From contig NZ_RQYT01000028.1 of NCBI RefSeq assembly GCF_003932785.1, positions 1-36,952 on the forward strand: a stretch of 36,952 nt of DNA, written 5' to 3'. Source of the DNA: Arachnia propionica. Its GTDB lineage: Bacteria; Actinomycetota; Actinomycetes; Propionibacteriales; Propionibacteriaceae. The position numbers were made by a program, and so were the translations under genes. Shown in pieces: positions 7,647 through 17,290 of this stretch. The notes under the pieces are model-generated. The model worked only from the letters and a program-made list of their open reading frames with translations, was not told where the DNA came from and did no database searches. The first letter of the stretch is position 1. Each line of letters starts with the position of its first letter.

Positions 7647-8768
7647 ATGAGCAAACGCATCGGAGTCCTGACGGCCGGAGGCGACTCGCCGGGCCTGAAC
7701 GCCGCGATCCGCGGCCTCGGGAAGGCGGCGATGGAGCGGCACGGCATGGACCTCATCGGGTTCCGCGGTGGCATCCGGGGGCTGGCGGAGGACACGTGGG
7801 TGCCACTGGACCACGACAGCCTGTCGGGGATCCTCACCGTCGGCGGCACGGTCCTCGGCACCAGCCGGGACAAGGTGCACCGCATGGTCATCGACGGACA
7901 GACCGTCGACGCGATCCCTCGCATCGCGGAGGTGGTGGAACGCAACAAGCTGGACTGCCTCGTCATGCTGGGTGGCGGCGGCACGGCGAAGAACGCGTTG
8001 CGCCTCGTCAACGCGGGATTGCCGGTGATCCATCTGCCGAAGACCATCGACCGGGACGTCGCCCACACGGACAACACCTTCGGTTTCTCGACGGCTCTGG
8101 AGATCGCGACGGAGGCCATCGACCGGCTCCACTCGACTGCCCACAGTCACCACCGCGTCATCCTCGCCGAGATCATGGGACACAAGGCGGGGTGGCTGGC
8201 CCTCGGCGCGGGCATCGCGGGTGGTGCGGACATCATCCTCATCCCCGAGATCCCGTACTCGCTGGACTCGGTGGTGGAGACCATCCGGGCCCGACAGGCC
8301 CGAGGCAAGCACTTCAGCGTCATCGCCGTCGCTGAGGGGGCGATGGACGTGGCCGCGTCGCAGGCGATCGCCGCGGCGGAGTCACTGAAACGCTCCGCGA
8401 ACTCCCCGGAGGAGAAGGCCGCCGCGAAACAGCATCTGGCGCGGGTCCTCGACGAGCACCGGGAGCACATCTTCCGACTCGCCCGGCACCTGGAGGCCGC
8501 GACGGGGTTGGAGTCGCGGGTGACGATCCTCGGCTACGTGCAGCGCGGCGGCACCCCGTGCGCGGAGGATCGGCTGCTCGGCTCCCGCATCGGGACAGCG
8601 GCCGCCGACCTGATCGCCGAGGGCGAGACGGGAATCATGGTGGGCAGCGCGGGCGATGGCACCGTCGCGGTCCCGCTGGAGCAGGTGGCCGGGAACCTGG
8701 CGCTGGTCCCGCCCGACCACCCGTGGGTCCGGACGGCCCGCGACGTCGGCACGGGCCTCGGCGACTGA
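7647..8768 (+). CDS. pfkA: 6-phosphofructokinase family protein with altered active site
   Basis: A 373-residue PFK-fold protein, long like the group III actinobacterial enzymes. Conserved parts: GGDSPGLN at residues 11-18, PKTID at 131-135 with catalytic Asp135, and QRGGTP near the C terminus. The phosphoryl-donor loop reads LGGGGTAK (108-115): the Gly at the Escherichia coli 104 position favours ATP, as pyrophosphate enzymes carry Asp there, while Lys132 (E. coli Gly124) is typical of pyrophosphate and some ATP enzymes. Three positions are unusual: Gly111 instead of Asp103, Arg136 instead of Asn128 in TIDND, and His in MGHKAGW where MGR is normal. It probably phosphorylates fructose 6-phosphate or a related sugar phosphate in glycolysis. 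Donor and substrate are uncertain. Confidence 0.85.
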   Translation: MSKRIGVLTAGGDSPGLNAAIRGLGKAAMERHGMDLIGFRGGIRGLAEDTWVPLDHDSLSGILTVGGTVLGTSRDKVHRMVIDGQTVDAIPRIAEVVERNKLDCLVMLGGGGTAKNALRLVNAGLPVIHLPKTIDRDVAHTDNTFGFSTALEIATEAIDRLHSTAHSHHRVILAEIMGHKAGWLALGAGIAGGADIILIPEIPYSLDSVVETIRARQARGKHFSVIAVAEGAMDVAASQAIAAAESLKRSANSPEEKAAAKQHLARVLDEHREHIFRLARHLEAATGLESRVTILGYVQRGGTPCAEDRLLGSRIGTAAADLIAEGETGIMVGSAGDGTVAVPLEQVAGNLALVPPDHPWVRTARDVGTGLGD

Positions 8769-8796
8769 CCGGAGCGCCCTGAGCGCTGCGGCACGG
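8756..8796. repeat. Left copy of direct repeat bounding the WYL-ABC-NmrA segment
   Basis: This 41-bp stretch contains the last four codons and the stop of the phosphofructokinase gene plus downstream bases. It aligns with 12626-12667: CCTCGGCGACTGA then CCGGAGCGC, a variable middle, then GCGGCACGG. There are five mismatches and one 1-bp gap. The downstream half can fold (AGCGC/GCGCT), so it may be the terminator of the gene. Confidence 0.75.
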
Positions 8797-8880
8797 GAGA
8801 TGGCCATCGATGCAGGTTCAGGGTCGTCACGCGAGTTCAGGCCACACGCCGGTCCGTGTCCTACGTTCCACGTCCGTGAT

Positions 8881-8898
8881 CAGCCGTTCCAACGGCTG
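8881..8898. terminator. Short perfect palindrome after the WYL gene
   Basis: CAGCCGTT and AACGGCTG form perfect 8-bp arms around CC, 9 bp beyond the stop codon of the WYL regulator. The 2-nt gap is too short for an RNA loop unless the inner pairs open, and no T tract follows. Terminator or protein site is undecided. Confidence 0.3.
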
Positions 8899-8906
8899 CC
8901 GCGTCG

Positions 8907-9869
8907 TCATCGGGTTTGCCCTTCGGTCGCGGCGGTGAACCGAGCACCCCAGCCACGTAGGTGCTCGATGGCCTCAGGCGGCCCGTGAACGGTGAACGGG
9001 GCTCCGATCGCAGCGAGACAGAAGGCGGCCCAGTCAAGAGATTCTGCGGAGATGCGCACCTCGCAACGGTCGTCGTCGACGGAGTGGACACCGCCGTACC
9101 TCGCCAACTCCTGCTTGACCCGCTCCTCGGGGGCCCACACGGTCGCCCGCACCGAGTACTTCGCAGGCATTGCCCTGATCTGGCTGTGCACGAACTCAAC
9201 CGGATCGACTTCGGGCAGTTGGCGGGGCACGAACGTCCTGCCCGTGCGGACAGGGTTTTCGATCCGGTCGATACGGAAGGTGCGCCAGTCCGCGCGGTCG
9301 AGGTCCCACGCGATCAGATAGAGTCGCTGGTCGACACTGACGCTGCGGTGCGGTTGGACCAGACGCTGCGAAACCTGGCCGCTCCTCGAGTGGTAATGGA
9401 AACGCAGCACTTCGTGATCCCGGCTGGCCAGGGCCACGGTGGTCAACGCCGTGACGTCCCTGATGCTCGACGACGAACGGTTCATCGGCACCGTCACCAC
9501 GCCCCGCAGGCTGTCGATGCGGTGCCGGATGCGCGTCGGAAGCACTTGGACGATCTTTGCCATCGCGCTCACTGCCGCCTCCCCCGGCGTAGCGTTGGCG
9601 GAGGCGATCTCCTTGAGTCCCAGCACCACCGCGGTGGCCTCGTCCTCGCTCAGCACCAGCGGCGGCAGTGACGCGCCCGGAACGAGCTGATAGCCTCCGC
9701 CGGTTCCCCTGGTCGTGGTGATCGGGTAGCCGAGCTCCTGCAAATCGTTCACGTCACGCCGGAGCGTACGTTGGCTCACCCCGAGCCGGCGCGCGAGTTC
9801 GTCGCCCGGCCAGTGGCGTCGGTTCTGCAGCAACCCCAGAAGCTCAAGAGCCCGTGTTCTCGTCGACAT
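8907..9869 (-). CDS. HTH/WYL-domain transcriptional regulator (YafY type)
   Basis: A 320-residue regulator. The N-terminal helix-turn-helix (about residues 1-60) contains RTRALELLGLLQNRRHW, then GDELARRLGVSQRTLRRDVNDL, the HTH_11/DeoR-like pattern. The WYL domain at about 130-210 contains FHYHSR, QPHRSVSVDQRLYLIAWDL and WRTFRIDRI; a C-terminal WCX-like domain follows. The start at 9869 is preferred over the in-frame upstream codon because TAGACT lies 7 nt before it, giving a leaderless transcript. WYL regulators respond to small molecules or nucleic acids. This one is divergent from an ABC exporter operon and shares a palindromic operator with it, so it most likely controls the exporter and itself. 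Confidence 0.9.
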   Translation of the reverse strand: MSTRTRALELLGLLQNRRHWPGDELARRLGVSQRTLRRDVNDLQELGYPITTTRGTGGGYQLVPGASLPPLVLSEDEATAVVLGLKEIASANATPGEAAVSAMAKIVQVLPTRIRHRIDSLRGVVTVPMNRSSSSIRDVTALTTVALASRDHEVLRFHYHSRSGQVSQRLVQPHRSVSVDQRLYLIAWDLDRADWRTFRIDRIENPVRTGRTFVPRQLPEVDPVEFVHSQIRAMPAKYSVRATVWAPEERVKQELARYGGVHSVDDDRCEVRISAESLDWAAFCLAAIGAPFTVHGPPEAIEHLRGWGARFTAATEGQTR

Positions 9870-9876
9870 CGGTTCA

Positions 9877-9882
9877 AGTCTA
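9877..9882 (-). promoter_or_regulatory. Predicted -10 box of the WYL regulator
   Basis: TAGACT on the minus strand, 7 nt before the ATG at 9869, fits a leaderless actinobacterial promoter. The palindrome at 9890-9912 lies directly upstream, in the -35 region. Confidence 0.45.
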
Positions 9883-9889
9883 TTCCCAT

Positions 9890-9912
9890 TTGTGGCCATA
9901 TAGCGGCCACAA
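9890..9912. promoter_or_regulatory. Palindromic operator between WYL regulator and ABC exporter
   Basis: TTGTGGCC (9890-9897) and GGCCACAA (9905-9912) are perfect 8-bp arms with a 7-bp centre (ATATAGC). The centre includes a -10-like CATATAG for the plus-strand ABC gene and the site abuts the -10 box of the WYL gene. One bound regulator dimer could therefore control both directions. Binding is inferred from position and symmetry. Confidence 0.65.
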
Positions 9913-9961
9913 GTCCTGTGAGGATGGATGTGTCATCAACGAAAGGGAGTGCAGCCAGCTC

Positions 9962-10968
<1,007 letters not shown>

Positions 10969-10972
<4 letters not shown>

Positions 10973-11754
10973 CCACCACCACTTCCACCGCACCGCGTCG
11001 TAATGCCCTCGGCGACATCCTCATCGTCATGGGCCGCGAACTGCGCCCGGTGGCCAGCGACCCGTTCTCCCTGGTGGCCGGGCTGATCCAGCCGCTGTTC
11101 TTCCTGCTGCTTTTCGGGCCGCTGATCGCCACAACGACAGCGCCGACGCAGGGATCCCCGTGGGCGTGGTTCGTGCCGGGAATCCTGGTCATGACCTCGC
11201 TCTTCGGCACCGCGGGTACCGGATCGAACCTCCAGTATGACCTGCAAGGCGGCTCCCAGGAACGCCTCCTCGTCACACCGCTGACGCGATCGTCATTGTT
11301 CATCGGGCGTGCACTGAAGGAGTTCGTACCGCTCGTCGCCCAGGCTGTCGTGGTCATCCTGGTCGTGATCCCGTTCGGGTTCCGCCCCGACCCGGGCGGC
11401 GGTCTCCTCGGCCTGCTGCTCCTGGGAGTCCTCGGTATCGGCATCGGTTCGCTCAGCTACGCACTGGCCATCGCAGTGCGAGAGCAGGACTGGATGTTCT
11501 GGACTGTCCACCAGACGGTGTTGTTCCCGCTCATGATCCTCTCCGGGATGCTGCTGCCCCTGGAGAACGGACCCACCTGGATGCACGTCCTCGCGCAGTT
11601 CAACCCCCTCACCCACGTCGTCAATGCCGAACGAGACCTGTTCGCAGGCCAGATCGCGACCGCAGATGTTGCCTACGGTTTCCTCGCCGCGATCATCACC
11701 GCCATCCTCGGCTTCACCCTCGGGCTGCGAGCCCTCCGCGCCAGCACCACCTGA
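10969..11754 (+). CDS. ABC-2 type permease (DrrB-like)
   Basis: A 261-residue membrane protein with six predicted segments and the ABC-2 layout: amphipathic N terminus (ILIVMGRELRPVASDPFSLV), GLIQPLFFLLLFGPL as helix 1, a conserved ERLLVTPLTRSSLFIGRALKE cytoplasmic stretch, and FPLMILSGMLLPLENGPTWM before the last helices, the DrrB-type sequence region. Start and upstream stop overlap as ATGA, so expression is coupled to the ATPase. Substrate unknown. Confidence 0.9.
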
Positions 11755-11778
11755 TCCACCCAAGAAAGGACCCTCACC

Positions 11779-12606
11779 ATGCGTGTTCTCATCACCGGAG
11801 CCACCGGACACGTCGGACGCCACCTGGTCATCCAGCTTCACGAAGCCGGTCACCACGTCCGGGCGCTCAGTCGCAACCCTGCCACGGCCAACCTTCCCAC
11901 CGGCGTCGAGGTGGTGGCAGGCGATCTCAATGATGCCGCCACCCTCGCACCGGCGTTCGACGGCGTCGACGGGATCCACCTGATCACCTTCGGCGGCGAT
12001 GACGGCGAAGAACTGGGCAACGGCCCGGAGATCGTCGCGCTCGCCGAACGGCACGGCATCACCCGGGCCACGGTGCTCAGCAGTTGGTCGCCCACTGGAA
12101 TCGAGGCCGCCCTACAGGCCAGCTCAATCGCCTGGACCTTCGTGCAACCGGCGGAGTTCATGTGCAACGCCTTGGAGCTGACCGGGGAAATTCGCGCCAC
12201 GCGCTCCGTTTCCATGCTCGCCACCTACCCCAGCGCGGTGGTGCACGAGGCCGACATCGCCGCCGTCGCCGCCACCGCGCTCACCCAGAACGGCCACGCT
12301 GGCCGCTCCTACCCTCTCACCGGGCCCGAGGCACTCACCCCGGCCGAACGCGTCCGCATCCTCGCCGAGGCGACGGGCGAGGACATCGCCTTCGTGCAGC
12401 TGAGGAGCAAGGAGGCCGAGCGCGAACGAATGCGGGGCTACGGCTACGACGAGGAGTACGTGGAGTTCGGCATCCAGCTGGCCACCAACCCGCCCGCCGC
12501 CGCCAACGTGGTTCTGCCCACCGTCGAGGAGGTCACCGGACGGCCTGCCCGGACCTTCGCCCAGTGGGCGCAGGAGCATGCGGCGAAGTTCCGCACTGCA
12601 GGCTGA
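11779..12606 (+). CDS. NmrA-like NAD(P)-binding oxidoreductase
   Basis: A 275-residue atypical short-chain dehydrogenase. The N-terminal Rossmann motif is GATGHVGRHL (residues 7-16), followed by ALSRNP, a nucleotide-phosphate-binding region, and VVAGDLND. The catalytic Tyr-x-x-x-Lys of classical SDR enzymes is absent, as in NmrA/HSCARG and quinone oxidoreductase-like members. It may sense NADP(H) or reduce a quinone or similar compound. GAAAGGA lies 9 nt before the ATG. Only 24 bp separate it from the exporter genes, so it is probably co-transcribed and could modify the exported compound or respond to redox stress that it causes. Confidence 0.88.
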   Translation: MRVLITGATGHVGRHLVIQLHEAGHHVRALSRNPATANLPTGVEVVAGDLNDAATLAPAFDGVDGIHLITFGGDDGEELGNGPEIVALAERHGITRATVLSSWSPTGIEAALQASSIAWTFVQPAEFMCNALELTGEIRATRSVSMLATYPSAVVHEADIAAVAATALTQNGHAGRSYPLTGPEALTPAERVRILAEATGEDIAFVQLRSKEAERERMRGYGYDEEYVEFGIQLATNPPAAANVVLPTVEEVTGRPARTFAQWAQEHAAKFRTAG

Positions 12607-12625
12607 TCCGCCGGAGAGGCAGCCA

Positions 12626-12667
12626 CCTCGGCGACTGATCCGGAGCGCACTCCGCACCGCGGCACGG
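12626..12667. repeat. Right copy of direct repeat bounding the WYL-ABC-NmrA segment
   Basis: Aligns with 8756-8796 with five mismatches and one gap, and still carries the final Leu-Gly-Asp-stop codons of the phosphofructokinase, here without the gene. It contains CGGAG/CTCCG arms around CGCA that can fold. It ends 9 bp before the DsbA-family stop codon, so it may terminate both converging genes. Confidence 0.75.
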
Positions 12668-12675
12668 CCGCCCTG

Positions 12676-13278
12676 TCAGTCGAAGATCGGGTCGCGGTCG
12701 CGGGAGCGCTTCAGCTCGAAGAAACCGTCGTAGGCCGTCACCTTGACGAAGCCGTCGAACAACTCGCCCGCCGCCTCGCCCTTCGGGGCCGGCGAGATGA
12801 CCGGGCCGAACAGCGCCATCCCGTTGACCCGGATGACAGGCGTGCCGACATCCGTGCCGACGAGGTCCTCCACCACCTTCTGGTAGCGGCGGGTGATGCC
12901 GTCGAAGGCGTCGGTGGTGGCCTCCTCGGCGATGCCGACGTCGAGGCCGCAGTCCGCGAGGGCCGCCCGGACGGTCTCCACCGCGACGGGTTCCCCGCCC
13001 GGATGGATGCGGGTGCCGATGGCGGTGTAGAAGGCGCGCAGGGCGTCGGCGCCATGACGCTCCTGCACGGCGGCGGTGGCGTAGGAGGCGACGCGGGTTG
13101 AGTCGATGTGCGCGCGGTACCCCTCCGGTAGGTCCCGGCCCTCGTTGAGGATGTAGAGGCTCATCGGGTGGAAGGTGGTGTGGACGTCGCGCACCTGCTC
13201 CACCTCCAGCATCCAGCGGGAGGCCATCCAGGCCCAGGGGCAGGTCGGGTCGAACCAGAAGTCAACGTGCGTGGTCAT
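12676..13278 (-). CDS. DsbA-family protein, mycothiol-dependent nitroreductase (Rv2466c) type, CPWA active site
   Basis: A 200-residue thioredoxin-fold protein beginning [18 protein letters not shown]. It follows the layout of the Rv2466c/FrnE group: active-site motif at residues 13-16, helical insert, and cis-Pro segment GTPVIRVNG near 144. Rv2466c has CPWC and uses mycothiol; here the second cysteine is Ala16, leaving a single active-site thiol. A monothiol mechanism with mycothiol would still be possible. The start at 13278 puts the motif at the usual position. A Roadblock gene lies 31 bp upstream on the same strand, so the two may share a transcript. Confidence 0.88.
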   Translation of the reverse strand: MTTHVDFWFDPTCPWAWMASRWMLEVEQVRDVHTTFHPMSLYILNEGRDLPEGYRAHIDSTRVASYATAAVQERHGADALRAFYTAIGTRIHPGGEPVAVETVRAALADCGLDVGIAEEATTDAFDGITRRYQKVVEDLVGTDVGTPVIRVNGMALFGPVISPAPKGEAAGELFDGFVKVTAYDGFFELKRSRDRDPIFD

Positions 13279-13309
13279 GGCCCCATCCCAGCGCCTGGGC
13301 GGGAAGAAC

Positions 13310-13822
13310 TCAAGATCGGGTCAGCAACTGGTGGATCTCGACGAACGCGAGACGGGCCTCGATGCGCATCAGACCCAGATTCGAGTCGAGCGGCCCCTGC
13401 ATGACGAGAATGGTCTCCTCGCCCGTTTCGTAGACGACGAGATATCCGCGGTTTCCCCTCAGGACGACCTCCGCCAGATCACCGATCCCGGAACGCTCCG
13501 AGATGCGTCGACCCAGACTGATCGACGACGCGGCCATCGCGGCGATGCGTTCGGCGTCGGCCTCCGGGAAGTCGTGGCAGATCGGCAGCCCGTCCTGCGA
13601 GGCGATCATGACCCCGCCGAGCTCCGGCACGGCGGTGTGGATGTTGTCGAGCACATGGGTGAGCTCGTTCGCCTTGCTGGTGCTGTGCATGGCACGTCGC
13701 GACGAGGACGCCGCGGCCGGTCGCCGGTCCCCGTGCTTGCCGAAGATGTTGGGAACCGTCAGGTCCGACAGGTCGTCCTCATCGAAGCCGTCAACACCCT
13801 GACGCATCACCGTCCTGGACAT
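13310..13822 (-). CDS. Roadblock/LC7-domain protein
   Basis: A 170-residue protein. The first 45 residues are polar and probably disordered. The Roadblock fold follows at about 50-165, with [24 protein letters not shown] as first helix and strands, and [23 protein letters not shown] for the later strands. Bacterial Roadblock/MglB-like proteins bind small GTPases or act as dimeric scaffolds, but no GTPase gene is seen here. GAGGAGAGC precedes the ATG at 13822. It is divergent from the BON/OmpA gene with 152 bp between; a TACCAT -10-like box lies at 13855-13860 on the minus strand. Confidence 0.8.
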   Translation of the reverse strand: MSRTVMRQGVDGFDEDDLSDLTVPNIFGKHGDRRPAAASSSRRAMHSTSKANELTHVLDNIHTAVPELGGVMIASQDGLPICHDFPEADAERIAAMAASSISLGRRISERSGIGDLAEVVLRGNRGYLVVYETGEETILVMQGPLDSNLGLMRIEARLAFVEIHQLLTRS

Positions 13823-13974
13823 GCTCTCCTCGTTCCTCGTCTCGGCTGATGCAGATGGTAGAACCGGGCCCCGAGAAATGCCAGACGGAATCTTGCACCA
13901 TCTTTCGTGTCAAAAACTCGCAGCACGTTCACTTTCAGTTATATCGTCTTGTGGGACAACCATGGGAGGGTGAC

Positions 13975-14736
13975 ATGAAAGGACGCGGCGTGGTTGCCGC
14001 CGTGGGCCTCGCGACGCTTGTTGCGGGCGGGGCGGCGTTGGGCGCCTGGCTCGTGGAGCGCACGCTGACCGCGGAGGCGACGGAGACCCTGTCGGCCCTT
14101 GGGGTCGAGGCGGACGTCGTCTTCTCCGGCAGGGCAGCGACGGTGACGGTGTCCCAGGGGGACCCGAAGAAGGTGGAGGAACTGGTGCAGGGTGTGCCCG
14201 GGGTGTCCGAGGTGACGGTCATCCCCAACCCCTCGTCGACCCAGCCGACCGCCACGGCCTCCCCATCGGCCACCCCGAGCGCGACCACGCCCGCCGCGAC
14301 GCCGAGCAGCCAGCCACCGTCGGCGACCCCCTCCCCCAACCCCACCCCGGAGCCGACGCCGACCCCTGAGGCGTCGCCCACCCCTGACAACACCCCCATG
14401 CCCTCGCCGGTGATCCAGTTCGAGGGCGGTTCCACCAGGATGGTCGACGGCGAGGGTTCGAAGATCGCGGAGCTCGCCGCCTGGCTGCAGGCCCACCCGG
14501 GCAGGGTGATCCAGGTCGTCGGCCACACCGACAGCGGCCGGACGCCCGAGTTCCGGAAGGCCCTGTCCGAGCAGCGCGCCTCGCAGGTCGTCGAGGCCCT
14601 CGTCGCCCACGGCGCGGACCGGAACCAGCTGGTGGTGGTCGGCATGGCCGACAATGACCCGGCGGCATCCAACGACACCCGCGAGGGTCGCGCCGCCAAC
14701 CGTCGTGTGACGTTCGTCGAGCAAGGTGAAAGGTGA
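13975..14736 (+). CDS. Membrane-anchored BON-like/OmpA C-terminal domain protein (ArfA-like layout)
   Basis: A 253-residue envelope protein. An N-terminal signal anchor (residues 5-24, VVAAVGLATLVAGGAALGAW) is followed by a small BON-like domain to about residue 82 (ALGVEADVVFSGRAATVTVS, then VQGVPGVSEVTVIPN). A Pro/Thr/Ser/Ala-rich linker of about 60 residues comes next. The C-terminal OmpA domain has IQVVGHTDS, LSEQRASQVVEAL and EGRAANRRVTF, including the Asp and Arg that bind peptidoglycan in this family. Mycobacterial ArfA (Rv0899) has the same order, though with a different linker. GGGAGGGTGAC before the ATG is a strong ribosome binding site. It overlaps nothing but is 7 bp from the next gene, so a shared operon is likely. 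Confidence 0.87.
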   Translation: MKGRGVVAAVGLATLVAGGAALGAWLVERTLTAEATETLSALGVEADVVFSGRAATVTVSQGDPKKVEELVQGVPGVSEVTVIPNPSSTQPTATASPSATPSATTPAATPSSQPPSATPSPNPTPEPTPTPEASPTPDNTPMPSPVIQFEGGSTRMVDGEGSKIAELAAWLQAHPGRVIQVVGHTDSGRTPEFRKALSEQRASQVVEALVAHGADRNQLVVVGMADNDPAASNDTREGRAANRRVTFVEQGER

Positions 14737-14743
14737 CCACTCA

Positions 14744-17290
14744 ATGAACAACTATCTTCTTCTTGCCCTCGAACTGCTGCTCATCCTGCTGGTGTGCGCG
14801 GTGGTCGCGTTCCTCATCGGCTGGTTCCTCTCGAAGCGTCGGTGGCTCGCCGAGGCCGAGTCGGAGCGGGCCGAGGCGCGGCCTGCGCAGCGGGCGGAGT
14901 CGGTGAGTCCCTTCGCCGAGACCCCCGCCCTGAAGGACGACGAGCGGATCACCGCGTTGGAGAAGCGCGCGACGGAGGCCGAGGAGCGGGCGTCCCAGCA
15001 GCTCACCGACGCGGAGAACCGGGTGCGGGCCGCCGAGGAGCGGGCCGTCGACGAGGAGGCCCGGCGCGCCGGCGTCGAGGCGAAGCTGGCGGACGCGGAG
15101 GATCGGCGGGCCGAGGCCGAGGCGCGGCTGGCGGCGGCCGAGGACCAGCGCGTGGATCTGGAGTCGAGGCTGAGCGACGCCGAGGCGCGACTCGCCGAGG
15201 CCGAACGCAACGCCCCCGTCGCGGCGGAGGGGCAGGCCGCGGAGTCCCAGGCCCTGGCTGCGACGGCAGCCGGGCACGACGCACGGATCGCCGAGTTGGA
15301 GGCGCTGGCGGAGCGTCAGGAGCGTGAGATGGCGCGGCTCGAGAAGCGGGCCACGGCGGCCTGGGACAAGACGATGCCCCAGCTGCTGGAGCGGATCACC
15401 GTCCTGGAGACCGACCTCGACCAGGCGCAGCACGACAACGCCGAGCTGAAGTCGCTGCTCGACCTGGAGCGCGGCGTGAAGCAGTCCTCGGTCGTGACCG
15501 GTTCGGGTCCGAGCGAGGACGCGATCGGCGACAGCCACTACGACGCGATCGGCGGCGACGAGCCACAGGCGATCGGACAGGACGACGACGCCGTCATCGG
15601 CGACGACAGCACCGGCACCATCACCGACGAGGCCGCGGGTGCGATCGGCGCTCACGAGGACGCCTCCATCGGCTCCGACGACGGCATGGCGATCGTCGCT
15701 GAGGGGGTCCACAGCTTCGCCCCGGAGAGCCCGGAGATCCCGGAGACCGAGGATGCGGCTGAGCAGGCGGAGCCAAAGGTCGAGATGACCGAGGTGGCGG
15801 AGCCGGAGGCCGAGCGGACGGACATCGTCGAGCCCCTGCTGGACGAGGCCGTCGCCGAGGAGGTCTCCGTTCCCGAGGAGTCCGAGACCGTGTTCGAGCA
15901 GGTCGAGGAGGCCCCCGCCGAGGAGGTCGTGATCGACGAGGTCACGGCTGAGGAGCCCATGACCGGGGACGACACCGACGCCGAGCAGGCCGAAACCGGG
16001 ACCGATGCGGAGGAGCCCGTCGCGGAGGAGACCCCCGCTGAGGAGACCCCCGCTGAGGAGCCCGTCGCGGAGGAGACCGACGAGCACGCCCCCGAGGAGT
16101 CCGCCGTCGAGCACGACGGGATCGGGGACGAGGCCGTCATCGACGATGCGGAGATCCTCGCCGAGGAGCCCGTCTCCGAGGACTCCCACGAGGAGGCCCC
16201 CGCCGAGGAGGTCGTCGCGGAGGAGGTCGCCGTCGAGGATGCCGTGATGGAGGAGCAGGTCGAGGACCACGACCTCGCCTCGGAGACCACCGAGGCCGTC
16301 GCCGACGAGCCCGACGCCGACCAGCACGCCCCCGAGGAGAACGTCACGGAGGAGCCCGCGGCAGAGGAGGTCGTCGCGGAGGACGCAGTCGTGGCGGAGG
16401 AGGAGTTCCAGGGCTTCGCCCCGGCCGTGGCCGACGAGCTGGACAGCGACGAGGCACCGGCCACGGAGCACGACCACGCCGACATCCCGGCCGAGGAGCC
16501 CGACGTGCCGGAGGTCGCCGAGGAGGAGCAGGTCGAGGAGTCCCACGACATCGCCCCGTCGAGTGCCGACTTCATCGTCGACGAGCCCGCCGAGTCGGAC
16601 TTCAGCCAGCCGGAGCAGGTCGAGGAGGCGGCGACGGAGCCCGAGGTGGCTCCCGTCGTGTTGGAGCCGATCGTGATCGAGCCGGTGACGGTCGCCCCCG
16701 TCGAGTCGGACCCGGCCCCCGTCGTCGAGGAGCTCAAGCCGCTGACCGAGGCGGAACTCTTCGAGGGCAATGACGATGAGACGCTGCACCTGCACGACGA
16801 CGAGGAGGACACCACCCCCGCCTTCGACGGGCTGCGGGACGAGACGGTGGTCCTGGAGGACTCGTTCAACTCCTCCGACTACCCCGAGGCGGATTTCGAC
16901 GAGGGGCCCGCCACGACGGTGCTGCCCGCGAAGGTCTTCGGGCTGGATGACGAGACCCTCAGTGTGCCCGAGGGGGAGGACGTGGTCGGCTACGCCCCGA
17001 CGCGCGCCATCGTCGGCCTGCACGACGACACGGCCCGCGACGTCACCGCGGAGGACGAGAACTTCGGCCCGAAGCCGTCCCGCGCCTGCACCAAGCAGCA
17101 GCCGGAGGAGTTCACCCCGGATGACATGGAGGACACCCGCGAGATGCGGCTCAGCCTCAACGAGCGCAAGGAGCACCTCGCGATGACGATGCGCCGCGCC
17201 GAGGAGGACCACTTCTGGGACTACGTGGTGAGCGACGACGAGTACGGTCAGCCGCACCACACACCGACGGAGCCCGAGCTCAACGAGTGA
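14744..17290 (+). CDS. Large acidic membrane-anchored coiled-coil protein with internal repeats
   Basis: An 848-residue protein I cannot place in a family. Residues 4-29 form one hydrophobic anchor followed by basic residues (SKRRW), so the rest is probably cytoplasmic. About 65-250 is a long Ala/Glu/Arg coiled coil. Around 260-325 a motif of AIG or VIG followed by acidic residues recurs six times. About 330-680 is extremely Glu/Asp-rich, with tandem blocks such as EETPAEETPAEEP. Near 675-775 four copies of G-(L/N)-x-D-(D/E)-T occur (FEGNDDET, FDGLRDET, VFGLDDET, IVGLHDDT). The C terminus is helical and ends acidic. AAAGGTG lies 8 nt before the ATG. It probably forms a scaffold with the OmpA protein encoded just upstream. 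Confidence 0.8.
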   Translation: MNNYLLLALELLLILLVCAVVAFLIGWFLSKRRWLAEAESERAEARPAQRAESVSPFAETPALKDDERITALEKRATEAEERASQQLTDAENRVRAAEERAVDEEARRAGVEAKLADAEDRRAEAEARLAAAEDQRVDLESRLSDAEARLAEAERNAPVAAEGQAAESQALAATAAGHDARIAELEALAERQEREMARLEKRATAAWDKTMPQLLERITVLETDLDQAQHDNAELKSLLDLERGVKQSSVVTGSGPSEDAIGDSHYDAIGGDEPQAIGQDDDAVIGDDSTGTITDEAAGAIGAHEDASIGSDDGMAIVAEGVHSFAPESPEIPETEDAAEQAEPKVEMTEVAEPEAERTDIVEPLLDEAVAEEVSVPEESETVFEQVEEAPAEEVVIDEVTAEEPMTGDDTDAEQAETGTDAEEPVAEETPAEETPAEEPVAEETDEHAPEESAVEHDGIGDEAVIDDAEILAEEPVSEDSHEEAPAEEVVAEEVAVEDAVMEEQVEDHDLASETTEAVADEPDADQHAPEENVTEEPAAEEVVAEDAVVAEEEFQGFAPAVADELDSDEAPATEHDHADIPAEEPDVPEVAEEEQVEESHDIAPSSADFIVDEPAESDFSQPEQVEEAATEPEVAPVVLEPIVIEPVTVAPVESDPAPVVEELKPLTEAELFEGNDDETLHLHDDEEDTTPAFDGLRDETVVLEDSFNSSDYPEADFDEGPATTVLPAKVFGLDDETLSVPEGEDVVGYAPTRAIVGLHDDTARDVTAEDENFGPKPSRACTKQQPEEFTPDDMEDTREMRLSLNERKEHLAMTMRRAEEDHFWDYVVSDDEYGQPHHTPTEPELNE

